A stretch of 64,000 nt of DNA from Thermus oshimai DSM 12092 (GCF_000373145.1 NZ_KB890622.1:1-64000), one strand, 5' to 3'. Counted from the stretch's first letter, positions 1 through 9,030 are shown. The notes: generated by a model from the sequence alone, not told the origin. Translations and numbers: made by a program.

Positions 1-296
1 GGTCCTCGGGGACCGGGGCTTTCGTTGGGTCCAGGGAGTCAAGACACCACCCTATCGGGTCAGGGGAGGAAGGGTGGTGGAGACGGGGTGGAGAGGGTGG
101 ATGGGAAGGGTACGGAACTGGATAGAGACCCGCTTCAGCGTGATGGTGCGGTCTTTGGGGCTTCATCGGATAGAGGCCCGGTCCTACTGGGGGCTGGTGG
201 CCCGGGTGAACCTCATCCTGCTTGTTCACAACCTCATACGTAGCCGGGTGCTTCTCAGGATGGCCGGGGTGGAGCTATGAGGTAGCACACGAAGGA
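1..296 (+). mobile_element. Right end of an IS982-like insertion sequence, cut by the window edge
   Basis: The stretch holds the 3' end of a transposase gene and the short non-coding end of the element. Its right border must lie between the transposase stop (280) and about 297, where sequence of the interrupted peptidase gene begins on the other strand. I could not define the terminal inverted repeat, because the left end of the element is outside the window. The family call rests on the transposase only. Confidence 0.6.
2..280 (+). CDS. Transposase, IS982-like, C-terminal 92 residues (5' end outside window)
   Basis: The open frame enters from the left edge and reads VLGDRGFRWVQG, then a basic segment, then WIETRFSVMVRSLGLHRIEA and ARSYWGLVARVNLILLVHN before the stop. 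A DRGF block followed by an IE-x-x-FS-x3-R-x-LGLHR helix and a hydrophobic last helix ending in HNL is how IS982-type DDE transposases end. The E of IET would be the last catalytic acidic residue. The frame is intact to its stop, so the element may be functional. IS4 or IS5 families are alternatives. Confidence 0.6.
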   Translation, partial: VLGDRGFRWVQGVKTPPYRVRGGRVVETGWRGWMGRVRNWIETRFSVMVRSLGLHRIEARSYWGLVARVNLILLVHNLIRSRVLLRMAGVEL

Positions 297-779
297 ATAC
301 TCGATCTCCAGGGCCACGTCCCGCTCCCTCACCCCCGGCTTCAGGAGGGTGAGGGCGTGGTGGAAGGCCCGCTCCGCCAGGGCCTGGGCCCTCCTGATGG
401 CCTCCACCTCCTCCGGGGCCTTCTTCAGGCGGAGGGCCTCGATGGCCCCTTCCGTGGGCACCCACTCCACGGGGGCCATCTCGCGGAGGGCCATGAGCCG
501 GGCGTAGGGGAGGTGGGCCGCCTCAAAGCCCACCCGGCCCCGGAGGCCGGAGAGGAGGGCGGCCTTCTCCTCCCGCTTTAGGACCTTGGCCGGGAGGCGG
601 CTTTCCCTTTCCGCTTCCGGGTAGCGGGGGTCGGTGAGGAGGAAGGCCCCTTCCTCCGTGAGGAGGACCTCCGCGTCCTCGGGGTGGGGGAAGCCGGAGA
701 GGTAACGGACGTTTTGGGGCTTGGTGATGTAGAGGGCATCCAGCCCTAGGCGTTCCAGGAGTTCCCTTAGGTCCTGCAC
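297..779 (-). pseudogene. Xaa-Pro aminopeptidase/dipeptidase, N-terminal fragment cut by the IS
   Basis: The protein begins MQDLRELLERLGLDALY and continues with TKPQNVRYLSGF, a typical N-terminal creatinase domain of PepP/PepQ peptidases. It ends in the linker helix (EVEAIRRAQALAERAFHHAL...GVRERDVALEIEY). After that residue the frame runs into IS sequence and stops at 255. The whole metal-binding pita-bread domain is missing, so no activity is expected from this part. The start chosen is GTG 779, which lies 7 nt after a TATAGT hexamer (787-792, minus strand), as in other leaderless genes here. A GTG at 788 overlaps that hexamer and is unlikely. The rest of the gene presumably lies beyond the IS, left of the window. 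Confidence 0.8.
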
Positions 780-871
780 GGGAGGCACTATACCATCCCG
801 GTGGGGCTAGGGGGGCGCGCCTGCACCCTACCGCAGCTTGGGGGGATGCCCTTGGGGCCTTTGCGGGGCGC

Positions 872-3800
872 TTAGGCCCGCTCCAGCCCGAAGGCCACCT
901 TCCCCTCCTCGTCCTCCAACTGGGTGAGGAAGCCCTGGGGCTCCCCCGCCTCAAAGTGGAGGGCCAGGACCTCCTCGGCGATCCGCTCTTTGAAGCGCTC
1001 CAGGGCCTCCCGGTAGGGCCCTTCCGCCCGGTAGGCCACCCGGATGCGGTCGGAGACCTTGAGGCCCATCTCCTTCCGGGCCTGCTGCAGGTGGCGGATG
1101 AGGTCCCGGGCCAGGCCCTCCAGCCGGAGTTCCTCCGTGACCCGGACCTCCAGGGCGGCCACGTACCCCTCCTTCTCCAGGGCCAGGTACCCCTCGGGGG
1201 CCTGGGCCTCGAGGATCACCTCCTCAGGGGCGAGCACCAGGGTTTCCCCCTCCACCTCCAGGGGGATGGGCGCCCCTTTTAGGGCCAAGGCCGCCGCCCT
1301 TTCCGCCTCCTTCTCCAAGGCGGCGCGGATCCCCGGCACCCGCTTCCCGTACTTCTTCCCAAGAAGGGGCAGGTTGGGGAGGACGCGGTGGGTGAGGATC
1401 TCCTCCCCCGGCTCCAGCACCCGCACCTCCTTGACGTTGAGCTCCTCCGCCATCTCGCCGGCGAAGTGCCGTAGGCCCTCCCGCTCCAAGGGGGTGGGGG
1501 CGGTGGCCAGGAGGAGGGGGAGGGGGGTCCTGGTCTTGACCCCGCTTTTGGCCCGCGCCGAGCGGGCCAGGTCCACCACCTTGAGCACCGCCCGCATCTT
1601 GAGGAGAAGCTCCTCGTCCAGAAGCGCGGGGTCCACCTCCGGCCAGTCCGAGAGGTGGACGCTTTCCTTCTCTTCCGGGAAGACGCTCCGCACCAGGTTC
1701 TGCCACAGGACCTCCGCCAGGAAGGGGGTGAAGGGGGCGGTGAGCTTGGAAAGGAGGACCAGGGCCTCCCAAAGCGTGGCGTAGGCCGCCTCCCGGTCCA
1801 GGGCGTCCTCGTTCTTCCAGTGGCGGCGTCGGCCCCGGCGCACGTACCACTGGGAGAGGTCCTCCACCACGAAGTCCCGTAGGGCCCGGGCCGCGGTGGT
1901 GGGGTCGTAGGCCTCGAGGGCCTCCGTGACCTTCCTTACGAGGTCCTGCATGCGGGCGAGGAGCCAGCGGTCCAGCTCGGGGCGCACCTTAGGGTCGGGG
2001 CGCTCCTTTAGGTTCGGGCGGTCCAGGTTGGCGTAGGTGACGAAGAAGCTGTACACGTTCCAAAGGGTCAGGAAGTAGTCCCGCACCGTCTCCCGCACCA
2101 GGTTGGGCCCGAAGCGCCGGTCCGCCTCCGGGGGGGCGGAGATGTAGATATACCACCGGAGCGCGTCCGCCCCGAAGGTGCGGATGATGTCCCAGGGGTC
2201 CACCACGTTCCCCTTGGACTTGGACATCTTCTGCCCCTTCTCGTCCAGGATGAGGCCGTGGCAGATGACGTTCTTGAAGGCGATGGAGCCGAAGAGCATC
2301 ACCCCAAGCTGGTGCAGGGAGTTGAACCAGCCCCGGGTCTGGTCAATCCCCTCGGCGATGAAGTCCGCGGGGAAGGCCTCCCGGAACTCCTCCCCGTTTT
2401 CAAAGGGGTAGTGGATCGAGGCGAAGGGCATGGCCCCGGAGTCGTACCACACGTCAATGACGTAGGGCACCCGGCGCATGGTCCCCCCGCAGGCGCACTC
2501 TAGCTCCACCTCGTCCACATGGGGCCGGTGGGGGTCAAAGGGCTCGGGGAGGGGCCCTTTGGCCCGCGCCCTGAGCTCGGCGAAGCTCCCCATGGCCTCC
2601 TCCTTCCCGCAAGCTCCGCAGACCCAGATGGGCAGGGGGGTGCCCCAGTAGCGGTTCCGGCTTAGGGCCCAGTCCACCAGGTTCCTCAGCCACTCCCCGT
2701 AGCGGCCCTCCTTGATGTGGGGCGGGACCCAGTTGATTTCCTGATTTTTCTTTAGGAGCTCCTCTTTGAAGGCGGTGTTTTTGATGAACCAGGTCTCCGT
2801 GGCGTAGTACATGAGGGGGGTGGAGCACCGCCAGCAGTGGGGGTAGCTGTGGAGGATCTGCTCCTCCTTGAAGAGGAGGCCCCGGGCGCGGAGGTCTTTC
2901 AGGATGGCCCGGTTGGCCTCGCGGAAGAAAAGCCCCTGGAAAGGCTCCACTAAAAGCCTCCCCTCCTCGTCCACCGTCTTCAGGAGGGGAAGACCGTAGG
3001 CCCGGGCCGTCTCCAGGTCCTCCGCCCCGAAGGCCGGGGCCTGGTGGACGATCCCCGTGCCGTCCTCCCGGCTCACGTAGTCCGCCAGGACCACGAGGTA
3101 GCCCTTTTCCAGCCCCTGGGGGTAGGGGGGCTCGTAGGCCAGGCCCTCCAGCTCCTTCCCCAAGAAGGTTTTGAGGACAGGGGTTTCCTCCCCGAGAAGC
3201 GCCCGCCCCAGGCCCTCTTCCAGGATGAGGGCCTCGTCCCCCACCTGGAAGGCGGCGTAGGTGAACTCGGGGTGCACCGCCGCGGCCACGTTGCCGGGCA
3301 GGGTCCAGGGGGTGGTGGTCCAGATGAGGAGGCTCGCCCGCCCAAGCCCCAAGGCCCCGGGGTTCTTAAGGGGAAGGCGCACGTAGACCGAGGGGTCGTG
3401 GATCTCCTTGTAGCCGAGGGCCAGCTCGTGGGAGGAAAGGGGGGTGCCGCAGCGGGGGCAGTAGGGGACCACCTTGTGGTCCCGGTAGAGGAGGCCCCGG
3501 TCAAAGAGGGTCTTTAGGCTCCACCAGATGCTCTCAATGTAGGTGGGGTGCAGGGTGGCGTAGGCCCTTTCCAGATCCACCCAGTAGGCGATGCGTTCCG
3601 TGAAGGCCTCCCACTCCTTCTCGTAGGTGAAGACCGACCTGCGGCACTCCTCGTTGAAGCGGGCGATGCCGTAGGCCTCGATCTCCCGCTTGCTCTTAAG
3701 GCCCAGCTTCTTCTCCACCTCCAGCTCCACGGGGAGGCCGTGGGTGTCCCAGCCCGCCCGGCGGGGCACGTAGTAGCCCCGCATGGTCTTGTAGCGGGGG

Positions 3801-4000
3801 AAGAGGTCCTTGTAGCTCCGCGCCTGGGCGTGGCCCACGTGGGGGAGGCCGTTGGCCGTGGGCGGCCCCTCGTAGACGGTGTAGCGGGGGCGCCCCCTTC
3901 GGGCCTCCACGCTCTTTTGGAAGATCTTTTCCCGCTTCCAGAAGGCCAGGATCTCCTCTTCCAGCTTGGGAAAGTCCGGTTCGCCCACTTCCTTGAACAT
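872..4000 (-). CDS. ileS: Isoleucyl-tRNA synthetase
   Basis: Class I synthetase that charges tRNA-Ile in the cytoplasm and edits valine. It has 1042 residues, the size of the Thermus enzyme. The HIGH-type motif reads HVGH at about 54-57, and KMSKS lies near residue 591. The editing domain contains the [14 protein letters not shown] block. Four Cys pairs for zinc are visible: CPRC (near 181), CWRC (near 390), CGAC (near 461) and CAC (near 503). The start is ATG 4000, preceded by AGGAGG. The gene follows an Ile-specific T-box leader, so its expression should rise when uncharged tRNA-Ile accumulates. It appears monocistronic, with the truncated peptidase gene downstream under its own promoter. 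Confidence 0.98.
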   Translation of the reverse strand: MFKEVGEPDFPKLEEEILAFWKREKIFQKSVEARRGRPRYTVYEGPPTANGLPHVGHAQARSYKDLFPRYKTMRGYYVPRRAGWDTHGLPVELEVEKKLGLKSKREIEAYGIARFNEECRRSVFTYEKEWEAFTERIAYWVDLERAYATLHPTYIESIWWSLKTLFDRGLLYRDHKVVPYCPRCGTPLSSHELALGYKEIHDPSVYVRLPLKNPGALGLGRASLLIWTTTPWTLPGNVAAAVHPEFTYAAFQVGDEALILEEGLGRALLGEETPVLKTFLGKELEGLAYEPPYPQGLEKGYLVVLADYVSREDGTGIVHQAPAFGAEDLETARAYGLPLLKTVDEEGRLLVEPFQGLFFREANRAILKDLRARGLLFKEEQILHSYPHCWRCSTPLMYYATETWFIKNTAFKEELLKKNQEINWVPPHIKEGRYGEWLRNLVDWALSRNRYWGTPLPIWVCGACGKEEAMGSFAELRARAKGPLPEPFDPHRPHVDEVELECACGGTMRRVPYVIDVWYDSGAMPFASIHYPFENGEEFREAFPADFIAEGIDQTRGWFNSLHQLGVMLFGSIAFKNVICHGLILDEKGQKMSKSKGNVVDPWDIIRTFGADALRWYIYISAPPEADRRFGPNLVRETVRDYFLTLWNVYSFFVTYANLDRPNLKERPDPKVRPELDRWLLARMQDLVRKVTEALEAYDPTTAARALRDFVVEDLSQWYVRRGRRRHWKNEDALDREAAYATLWEALVLLSKLTAPFTPFLAEVLWQNLVRSVFPEEKESVHLSDWPEVDPALLDEELLLKMRAVLKVVDLARSARAKSGVKTRTPLPLLLATAPTPLEREGLRHFAGEMAEELNVKEVRVLEPGEEILTHRVLPNLPLLGKKYGKRVPGIRAALEKEAERAAALALKGAPIPLEVEGETLVLAPEEVILEAQAPEGYLALEKEGYVAALEVRVTEELRLEGLARDLIRHLQQARKEMGLKVSDRIRVAYRAEGPYREALERFKERIAEEVLALHFEAGEPQGFLTQLEDEEGKVAFGLERA

Positions 4001-4306
4001 ACCCCCTCCTATGAAAACGCCCGCGCCCTAAAGGCGCGGACGAAAGCCCTTACGCTTCCGCGGTACCACCGCGCTTCCTGGGGTGGGCCCCAGGCCCTCG
4101 TTTGGGCGCTATCACGGGCGCACCCGGCGGGCATTACTCGGGGGCAAGCCCCTTTCCTCCCGCGGCTCCGGGGTGATCTTCCCGCCTTCCCTCACCGCCG
4201 GGCTTCCACCCTCCCCGGCTCGCTCTGGGCTTTTGGGAAGGGGTACTCTCCCCATCCTCGCCTTTACACCCTGCCCGCCCTGGGGTAAAATCCCCCGTTG
4301 GCGGCT
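4001..4306 (-). promoter_or_regulatory. T-box riboswitch leader, isoleucine-specific (ATC specifier)
   Basis: The 300-nt space upstream of ileS holds a T-box RNA on the minus strand. The conserved T-box core GGTGGTACCGCG is at about 4059-4075. Upstream is a Stem I with an AGAGCGAGCC element and a GGTGGAAGCC loop-like segment. The specifier context is GAAG-ATC-ACCCCGGAGC, and ATC at 4175-4177 is an Ile codon matching the gene. A GC hairpin with a short U tract follows (4013-4039). The layout therefore reads as transcriptional attenuation relieved by uncharged tRNA-Ile. This fills the longest gene-free stretch of the window. Confidence 0.93.
4013..4039 (-). terminator. Regulated terminator of the ileS T-box
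   Basis: A perfect 7-bp GC stem (4021-4027 with 4033-4039, 5-nt loop) is followed on the minus strand by GCGTTTTC. It lies between the T-box core and the ileS ribosome-binding site, where the competing terminator of a T-box is expected. The U tract is short for a strong terminator. Confidence 0.75.
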
Positions 4307-4312
4307 AAGGCT

Positions 4313-4342
4313 ATGCTAGCAGCCCTTTAGCCTTCTTGACAA
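4313..4342 (-). promoter_or_regulatory. ileS promoter
   Basis: Minus strand: TTGTCA (4337-4342), 18-nt spacer, TAGCAT (4313-4318). Transcription would start near 4306, just before the T-box Stem I. The -35 hexamer overlaps the -35 of the divergent promoter on the plus strand. Confidence 0.65.
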
Positions 4343-4364
4343 CGCCCCCAGGGGGTTCTAGGCT
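4336..4364 (+). promoter_or_regulatory. Promoter of the transaldolase-rho operon
   Basis: Plus strand: consensus TTGACA (4336-4341), 17-nt spacer, TAGGCT (4359-4364). Start would be near 4371, giving a leader of about 35 nt that contains AAGGAGA before the ATG at 4406. Confidence 0.65.
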
Positions 4365-4405
4365 GAGGCTAAGCCGGTCATTTCCCTTTAGACAAGGAGA
4401 AGCGG

Positions 4406-5077
4406 ATGGAGCTTTACCTGGATACGGCTAATCTGGAAGAAATACGGGAGATTGCGGCCTGGGGGGTCCTTTCCGGGGTCACCACCAACCCCACCCTCCT
4501 GGCCAAGGCCTTCCTGGACCGGGGCTTAAGGCCCACGGAGGAGGACCTTAGGGCCCACCTACGGGCCATCTGCGAGGCGGTGGGGGGCCCGGTCTCCGCG
4601 GAGGTCACGGCCCTCGAGGCTCCCCTCATGGTGGAGGAGGGAAGGCGGCTTGCTTCCATCCACCCCCAGATCGTGGTCAAGCTCCCCACCACGGAGGAGG
4701 GCCTCAAGGCCTGCAAGACTCTTTCCTCCGAGGGGATCCGGGTCAACATGACCCTTATCTTCTCCGCCAACCAGGCCCTCCTCGCCGCCCGGGCGGGGGC
4801 GGCCTACGTTTCCCCTTTCCTGGGCCGGGTGGACGACATCTCCTGGGATGGGGGGGAGCTCCTTCGGGAGATCGTGGAGATGATCGCGGTGCAGGACCTA
4901 CCGGTGAAGGTCATCGCCGCCTCCATCCGCCACCCCCGTCACGTGACCGAGGCGGCCCTTATGGGGGCGGACATCGCCACCCTGCCCCACGCGGTGTTCA
5001 AGGCCCTCCTCAAGCACCCCCTGACGGACATCGGCCTTAAGCGGTTCACCGAAGACTGGGAGAAGGTCAAGCCATGA
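4406..5077 (+). CDS. tal: Transaldolase, small TalC/MipB-type
   Basis: Single-domain TIM-barrel aldolase of 223 residues, the short TalC/fructose-6-phosphate-aldolase subfamily rather than the ~320-residue TalB type. It moves dihydroxyacetone units in the non-oxidative pentose phosphate pathway. Visible motifs are MELYLDTANLEEI at the start, GVTTNPTLLAK, HPQIVVKLPTTEEGLKA (with the Schiff-base Lys in VVKLP), NMTLIFSANQALLAARAG and VSPFLGRVDD. The ATG has an AAGGAGA site 8 nt upstream. Its stop overlaps the rho start (ATGA), so the two are translationally coupled. Confidence 0.93.
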   Translation: MELYLDTANLEEIREIAAWGVLSGVTTNPTLLAKAFLDRGLRPTEEDLRAHLRAICEAVGGPVSAEVTALEAPLMVEEGRRLASIHPQIVVKLPTTEEGLKACKTLSSEGIRVNMTLIFSANQALLAARAGAAYVSPFLGRVDDISWDGGELLREIVEMIAVQDLPVKVIAASIRHPRHVTEAALMGADIATLPHAVFKALLKHPLTDIGLKRFTEDWEKVKP

Positions 5078-6354
5078 AGAAGAAGGAAAGCGTGCAGGAA
5101 ACTTCCCTTTCCTACCAGGAGCTTTCGGGCAAGATCCTGCCCGAGCTCCACCTCCTGGCCCAGGAGGCGGGGATTGAAGGCTACAAGCGGATGAAGAAGG
5201 ACCAGCTCATCATGGCCCTCCTAGAAAGGCAGACCCAGGGGGAGGGCCTGAGGCTGGTCAAGGGCTACCTGGAGATCAGCCCGGACGGGTACGGCTTCCT
5301 CACGGAGAACCTCCACAACATGGACGCCCGGGTGGCCATCGTTTCCGCCGGGCTCATCAAGCAGTACGCCCTACGGGCGGGCGACTACCTGGTGGGCCGG
5401 GCCCGCCCCCCACGGGAGAACGAGCGCTACGGCACCCTCCTCAAGGTGGAGGCGGTGAACGACCTGGACCCCGAGGTGGCCAAGAACCGGCCCCGGTTTG
5501 ACGAGCTCATCCCCCAGTTCCCGGACCGGCAGATCCGCCTCGAGACCACCCCCGACGAGCTCTCCACCCGGGTCATTGACCTCCTGGCCCCCATCGGCCG
5601 CGGCCAGCGGGGGCTCATCGTGGCCCCCCCCAAGGCGGGGAAGACCACCCTCCTCAAGAAGATCGCCAACGCCGTCCTCAAGAACGAGCCCGACATCAAG
5701 GTCATCGTGCTCCTCATCGATGAGCGCCCCGAGGAGGTCACGGACTTCCGGGAAAGCGTCCAGGGGGCCGAGGTCATCGCCAGCACCTTTGACGAGCCCC
5801 CGCAGAACCACATCCGCGTGGCGGAGTTCGTGCACGAAAGGGCCAAGCGCATCGTGGAGGAGGGGGGGCACGTGATGATCCTCCTGGACTCCATCACCCG
5901 CCTGGCCCGGGCCAACAACCTGGTGACCCCGCCCACCGGCCGCACCCTTTCGGGGGGCTTGGACTCCGCCGCGCTCTACTTCCCCAAGCGCTTCCTGGGG
6001 GCGGCCCGGAACATCCGGGGTGGGGGGAGCCTCACCATCTTGGCCACCGCCCTGGTGGAGACGGGCAGCCGCATGGACGACGTGATCTTTGAGGAGTTCA
6101 AGGGGACGGGCAACATGGAGCTCCACCTCTCCCGCCGCCTGGAGGAGCGCCGCATCTTCCCGGCCATCGACATCCTGAAGTCCGGCACCCGCCGGGAGGA
6201 GCTCCTTCTGGGCGAGGAGGTGGTGCACAAGATGTGGCTTTTGCGCAAGGTCCTGGCGGACATGGACCCCGCGGAGGCCATGGAGATGCTCCTGGCCCGC
6301 CTGGCCAAGACCAAGAGCAACAAGGAGTTCCTGGCCGCGCTGGCGGCCCGCTAG
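5074..6354 (+). CDS. rho: Transcription termination factor Rho
   Basis: Hexameric RNA helicase that ends factor-dependent transcripts. It has 426 residues. The N-terminal helical segment is followed by a cold-shock-like RNA-binding domain (YLEISPDGYGFL near 65-76). The RecA-type motor has Walker A PPKAGKTTLLKK (near 187) and Walker B VIVLLIDERPEEV (near 210). The Q/R-loop regions GLDSAALYFPKRFLGAARN and GGGSLTILATALVETGSRMD are present, so the motor looks intact. It overlaps the transaldolase stop by 4 nt. A strong intrinsic terminator follows the stop at once. Confidence 0.98.
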   Translation: MKKKESVQETSLSYQELSGKILPELHLLAQEAGIEGYKRMKKDQLIMALLERQTQGEGLRLVKGYLEISPDGYGFLTENLHNMDARVAIVSAGLIKQYALRAGDYLVGRARPPRENERYGTLLKVEAVNDLDPEVAKNRPRFDELIPQFPDRQIRLETTPDELSTRVIDLLAPIGRGQRGLIVAPPKAGKTTLLKKIANAVLKNEPDIKVIVLLIDERPEEVTDFRESVQGAEVIASTFDEPPQNHIRVAEFVHERAKRIVEEGGHVMILLDSITRLARANNLVTPPTGRTLSGGLDSAALYFPKRFLGAARNIRGGGSLTILATALVETGSRMDDVIFEEFKGTGNMELHLSRRLEERRIFPAIDILKSGTRREELLLGEEVVHKMWLLRKVLADMDPAEAMEMLLARLAKTKSNKEFLAALAAR

Positions 6355-6389
6355 GGCAAGGGGCAGGGGCACCTGCCCCTTGCCTTTTT
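6355..6389 (+). terminator. Intrinsic terminator after rho
   Basis: Perfect 13-bp stem (6355-6367 with 6372-6384), 4-nt loop, then TTTTT. It begins directly after the rho stop codon. Confidence 0.93.
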
Positions 6390-6404
6390 CCGGGGGGGGG
6401 TTGG

Positions 6405-6410
6405 TATAAT
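6405..6410 (+). promoter_or_regulatory. -10 hexamer (TATAAT) of the M23 peptidase gene
   Basis: Exact TATAAT in a G-rich stretch, 34 nt before the TTG start. A weak TTGCCT lies 19 nt upstream, inside the rho terminator. The leader carries GGAGGTGA (6433-6440). Confidence 0.65.
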
Positions 6411-6443
6411 CCCCCAGAGTTTTGGGGGTTTTGGAGGTGAACG

Positions 6444-7664
6444 TTGTGGGCCATTAAGGGAATTCCCCTGCTCCTTTTCGCCCTACCCGCGGTTGCCCTG
6501 GAGATCAACCTTAGCCCTAGCGGGCTGCCCAAACCGGTCTTCCCCCTTCCCCTCCCCGAGCGGGCGGTGGAGGTGGCCTCCCCTGTGCGCAAGGGCTGGA
6601 TCCTCTACGAGGTCAAGCCGGGGGACACCCTAAACGCCCTGGCGGCCCGCTACCGGGTGGACCCCAAGCACATTCTCTGGTCCAGCGGCCTCACCTCGGA
6701 CCGCCTTTACCCGGGGCAACGCCTTCTCATCCCCCTCGTGGGGGTGGAGGAGCGCCCCCGCCGGGTGCCCCCCGGGGTGGAGGTCTACCGGGTGCGCCCG
6801 GGGGACACCCTGGACACCTTGAGCAAGCGCTTCGGCCTTACCCCCCTGGAGCTCATCTCCGCCAACCCTTCCCTGGAGAGCCTGGACCGGCTGGTGGCGG
6901 GGATGGAGCTCTACATCCCCAAGGGGGCCAGGGGCCTCCTCCTCACCCTGGGGGAGGGCCAGACCCTGGTGGACCTGGCGGCCCGCTTCGGCCTTTCCCC
7001 GGTGGCGGTGGCCCGGGCCAACGGGGTGGAGGACCCCACGGAGCTCAAGGCGGGGGACCTGGTCCTCCTTCCCGGGATCCAGGCCAGGACCACCTACCAG
7101 AACCTCCTGGCCAAGCAGGAGGCGGAGCGAAGGGCGCGCCTCGAGGCGGAGCGCCGGCGCCAGGAGGAGCTTAGGCGCCTGGCGGAGGAGAGGAGGAGGC
7201 AGCAGGCCTTGGCCCAGCAACGTGCCCGGCAGGTGCAGCAGGCCCAGACCCAGCGGCCCCAGGTGCGCCGGGTGAGTTACCAGGAAGGGGCCATGCGCTG
7301 GCCTCTTTCGGGCTTTCGCATCACCACCTATTTCGGCCAACGGGGAGTCTTTCAGCGCTTCCACACGGGGATTGACCTAGCTGCAGCGTACGGCACCCCC
7401 ATCGTGGCGGCCAAGGCGGGGCAGGTGGAGGTGGCGGGTTGGAGCTCCGTGGGCTATGGCTTCCATGTGGTGTTGGACCACGGGGGCGGGGTGGAAACCC
7501 TTTACGCCCACATGTCGCGCATCGCTGTGCGGGCCGGCCAGTGGGTGGAGGCCGGGCAGGTGATCGGCTACGTGGGCTCCACCGGCTGGTCCACCGGGCC
7601 CCACCTGCACTTTGAGGTGAGGGTGGGTGGGGTGGTCCGTAACCCCTTGGCTTATTTGCCTTGA
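6444..7664 (+). CDS. Secreted murein hydrolase: LysM repeats plus M23 peptidase
   Basis: Exported cell-wall endopeptidase of 406 residues. A signal peptide (GIPLLLFALPAVA) is followed by three LysM modules (about 54-97, 113-157 and 164-209; YEVKPGDTLNALA and YRVRPGDTLDTLS open the first two). A charged coiled coil rich in Glu, Arg and Gln follows (about 218-270), then the lysostaphin-type M23 domain. The zinc ligands are present: H307 and D311 in FHTGIDLAA, and H387/H389 in GPHLHFEV. The enzyme is therefore probably active, unlike divisome EnvC-type relatives that lost their ligands. The start is TTG 6444, chosen from the strong GGAGGTGA just upstream. Confidence 0.93.
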   Translation: MWAIKGIPLLLFALPAVALEINLSPSGLPKPVFPLPLPERAVEVASPVRKGWILYEVKPGDTLNALAARYRVDPKHILWSSGLTSDRLYPGQRLLIPLVGVEERPRRVPPGVEVYRVRPGDTLDTLSKRFGLTPLELISANPSLESLDRLVAGMELYIPKGARGLLLTLGEGQTLVDLAARFGLSPVAVARANGVEDPTELKAGDLVLLPGIQARTTYQNLLAKQEAERRARLEAERRRQEELRRLAEERRRQQALAQQRARQVQQAQTQRPQVRRVSYQEGAMRWPLSGFRITTYFGQRGVFQRFHTGIDLAAAYGTPIVAAKAGQVEVAGWSSVGYGFHVVLDHGGGVETLYAHMSRIAVRAGQWVEAGQVIGYVGSTGWSTGPHLHFEVRVGGVVRNPLAYLP

Positions 7665-7681
7665 GTAAGTTTTAGTGCCCC

Positions 7682-7711
7682 CCGGGGGCCTTTGGGCCCC
7701 CGGCTTCTTTT
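7682..7711 (+). terminator. Intrinsic terminator after the M23 peptidase gene
   Basis: Stem of 9 bp (7682-7690 with 7695-7703), TTTG loop, followed by CTTCTTTT. Confidence 0.8.
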
Positions 7712-7753
7712 GGCTTGACCCGGTGGGCGGTAAGCTGGAGGATGGAGGACGGG

Positions 7754-8635
7754 ATGGAGAAGGGAACCTTTCAGATCAAGACGGGCTTCGCCGAGATGTT
7801 CAAGGGCGGGGTGATCATGGATGTGACCACCCCCGAGCAGGCGGTGATCGCCGAGGAGGCGGGGGCAGTGGCGGTGATGGCCCTGGAGAGGGTCCCCGCC
7901 GACATCCGGGCCCAGGGTGGGGTGGCCCGCATGTCCGACCCCAAGGTCATCAAGGAGATCATGGCCGCGGTTTCCATTCCCGTGATGGCCAAGGTGCGGA
8001 TCGGCCACTTCGTGGAGGCCATGATCCTCGAGGCCCTGGGGGTGGACTTCATCGACGAGTCCGAGGTCCTCACCCCTGCGGATGAGGAGCACCACATCGA
8101 CAAGTGGAAGTTCAAGGTGCCCTTCGTGAACGGGGCCCGGGACCTGGGGGAGGCCTTAAGGCGCATCGCCGAAGGAGCGGCCATGATCCGCACCAAGGGG
8201 GAGGCGGGCACGGGCAACGTGGTGGAGGCGGTGCGCCACGCCCGCACCATGTGGAAGCAGATTCGCTACGTCCAGTCCCTAAGGGAGGACGAGCTCGTGG
8301 CCTACGCCAAGGAGATCGGGGCCCCCTTGGAGCTGGTGAGGTGGGTCCACGACCACGGCCGCCTTCCCGTGGTGAACTTCGCCGCCGGGGGCATCGCCAC
8401 CCCGGCCGATGCCGCCTTGATGATGCACCTGGGGATGGATGGGGTCTTCGTGGGAAGCGGCATCTTCAAGTCCGGTGACCCCAGGAAGCGGGCCAGGGCC
8501 ATCGTGCGGGCGGTGACCCATTACAACGATCCTGAGGTGCTGGCCGAGGTTTCCGAGGACCTGGGCGAGCCCATGGTGGGCATTAACCTGGATCAACTGA
8601 GGGAAGAGGAGCGCCTGGCCAAACGGGGCTGGTGA
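7754..8635 (+). CDS. pdxS: Pyridoxal 5'-phosphate synthase, lyase subunit PdxS
   Basis: PdxS joins ribose 5-phosphate, glyceraldehyde 3-phosphate and ammonia (supplied by PdxT) into PLP. The protein has 293 residues and forms a (beta/alpha)8 barrel dodecamer. It starts [19 protein letters not shown]; the catalytic Lys is in [13 protein letters not shown], and the second Lys is in [21 protein letters not shown] chose ATG 7754, with GGAGGA just upstream; a longer frame from 7715 lacks family similarity. The partner pdxT, normally adjacent, is 2.6 kb away, beyond a metal-resistance cassette. Confidence 0.97.
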   Translation: MEKGTFQIKTGFAEMFKGGVIMDVTTPEQAVIAEEAGAVAVMALERVPADIRAQGGVARMSDPKVIKEIMAAVSIPVMAKVRIGHFVEAMILEALGVDFIDESEVLTPADEEHHIDKWKFKVPFVNGARDLGEALRRIAEGAAMIRTKGEAGTGNVVEAVRHARTMWKQIRYVQSLREDELVAYAKEIGAPLELVRWVHDHGRLPVVNFAAGGIATPADAALMMHLGMDGVFVGSGIFKSGDPRKRARAIVRAVTHYNDPEVLAEVSEDLGEPMVGINLDQLREEERLAKRGW

Positions 8636-8636
8636 G

Positions 8637-8999
8637 ATGGTGTCGCGGGCGGTCTGCGGGGTTTACGAGATCCACCCTGAGCGGGTGGAGAAGGCGCGCG
8701 CGGCCTTGCCCGAGGAGGCGGTGCTGGGGGAAGCCGCCCTCCTCCTTAAGGCTTTGGCCGACCCTACCCGGATGCGGCTTCTTTTGGCCTTGAAGGCGGC
8801 GGGGGAGCTTTGCGTGTGCGATCTAGCCCTCCTCGCTGGGGTTTCGGTTTCTGCGGTGAGCCATCAGCTCAGGCTTCTGCGCCAGGCAAGGCTGGTGGCC
8901 TTCCGGAGAGAGGGAAAGCAGGTCTACTACCGCTTGGCGGACGAGCACGTGGAACGGCTTCTTGAGGGGGCTTTGGAGCACGCGGAAGAGAACACTTGA
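8637..8999 (+). CDS. ArsR/SmtB-family metal sensor, CadC-like
   Basis: Winged-helix repressor of 120 residues, predicted to leave DNA when it binds Cd/Pb/Zn. The alpha-3N thiolate site of CadC is present: C7 in the N-terminal arm and C59/C61 in ELCVCDLA. The alpha-5 site residues D102, H104, H115 and E118 (ADEHVERLLEGALEHAEE) are also kept, so both metal sites seem intact. The recognition helix is VSVSAVSHQLRLL and the wing is REGKQVYYRL. The ATG sits 1 nt after the pdxS stop with no separate promoter, so it is probably co-transcribed with pdxS. Its own stop lies inside the -35 of the next gene. More TTG and T-ending codons than the neighbours suggest transfer. Confidence 0.9.
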   Translation: MVSRAVCGVYEIHPERVEKARAALPEEAVLGEAALLLKALADPTRMRLLLALKAAGELCVCDLALLAGVSVSAVSHQLRLLRQARLVAFRREGKQVYYRLADEHVERLLEGALEHAEENT

Positions 9000-9024
9000 C
9001 TAGCTACTCAAATGATGCTACCCT
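8996..9024 (+). promoter_or_regulatory. Promoter and likely operator of the metal ATPase gene
   Basis: TTGACT (8996-9001), exact 17-nt spacer, TACCCT (9019-9024), and ATG 6 nt later, so the transcript should be leaderless. The spacer carries an imperfect dyad (AGC..C......G..GCT, 9002-9019) around ACTCAAATGAT, the kind of site an ArsR/SmtB repressor binds. The stop codon of the repressor gene is part of the -35 hexamer. Confidence 0.7.
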
Positions 9025-9030
9025 GGGAAC

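Noticed and set aside
845-871. Possible ileS terminator
   Set aside because: GC-rich, with partial dyads but no clear stem plus U tract.
5371-6372. A 333-codon minus-strand frame opposite rho
   Set aside because: Shadow frame; composition is not protein-like and rho is certain.
7715-7743. Possible TTGACC promoter for pdxS
   Set aside because: TTGACC at 7715-7720 is good, but no acceptable -10 lies at 16-18 nt (GAGGAT only).
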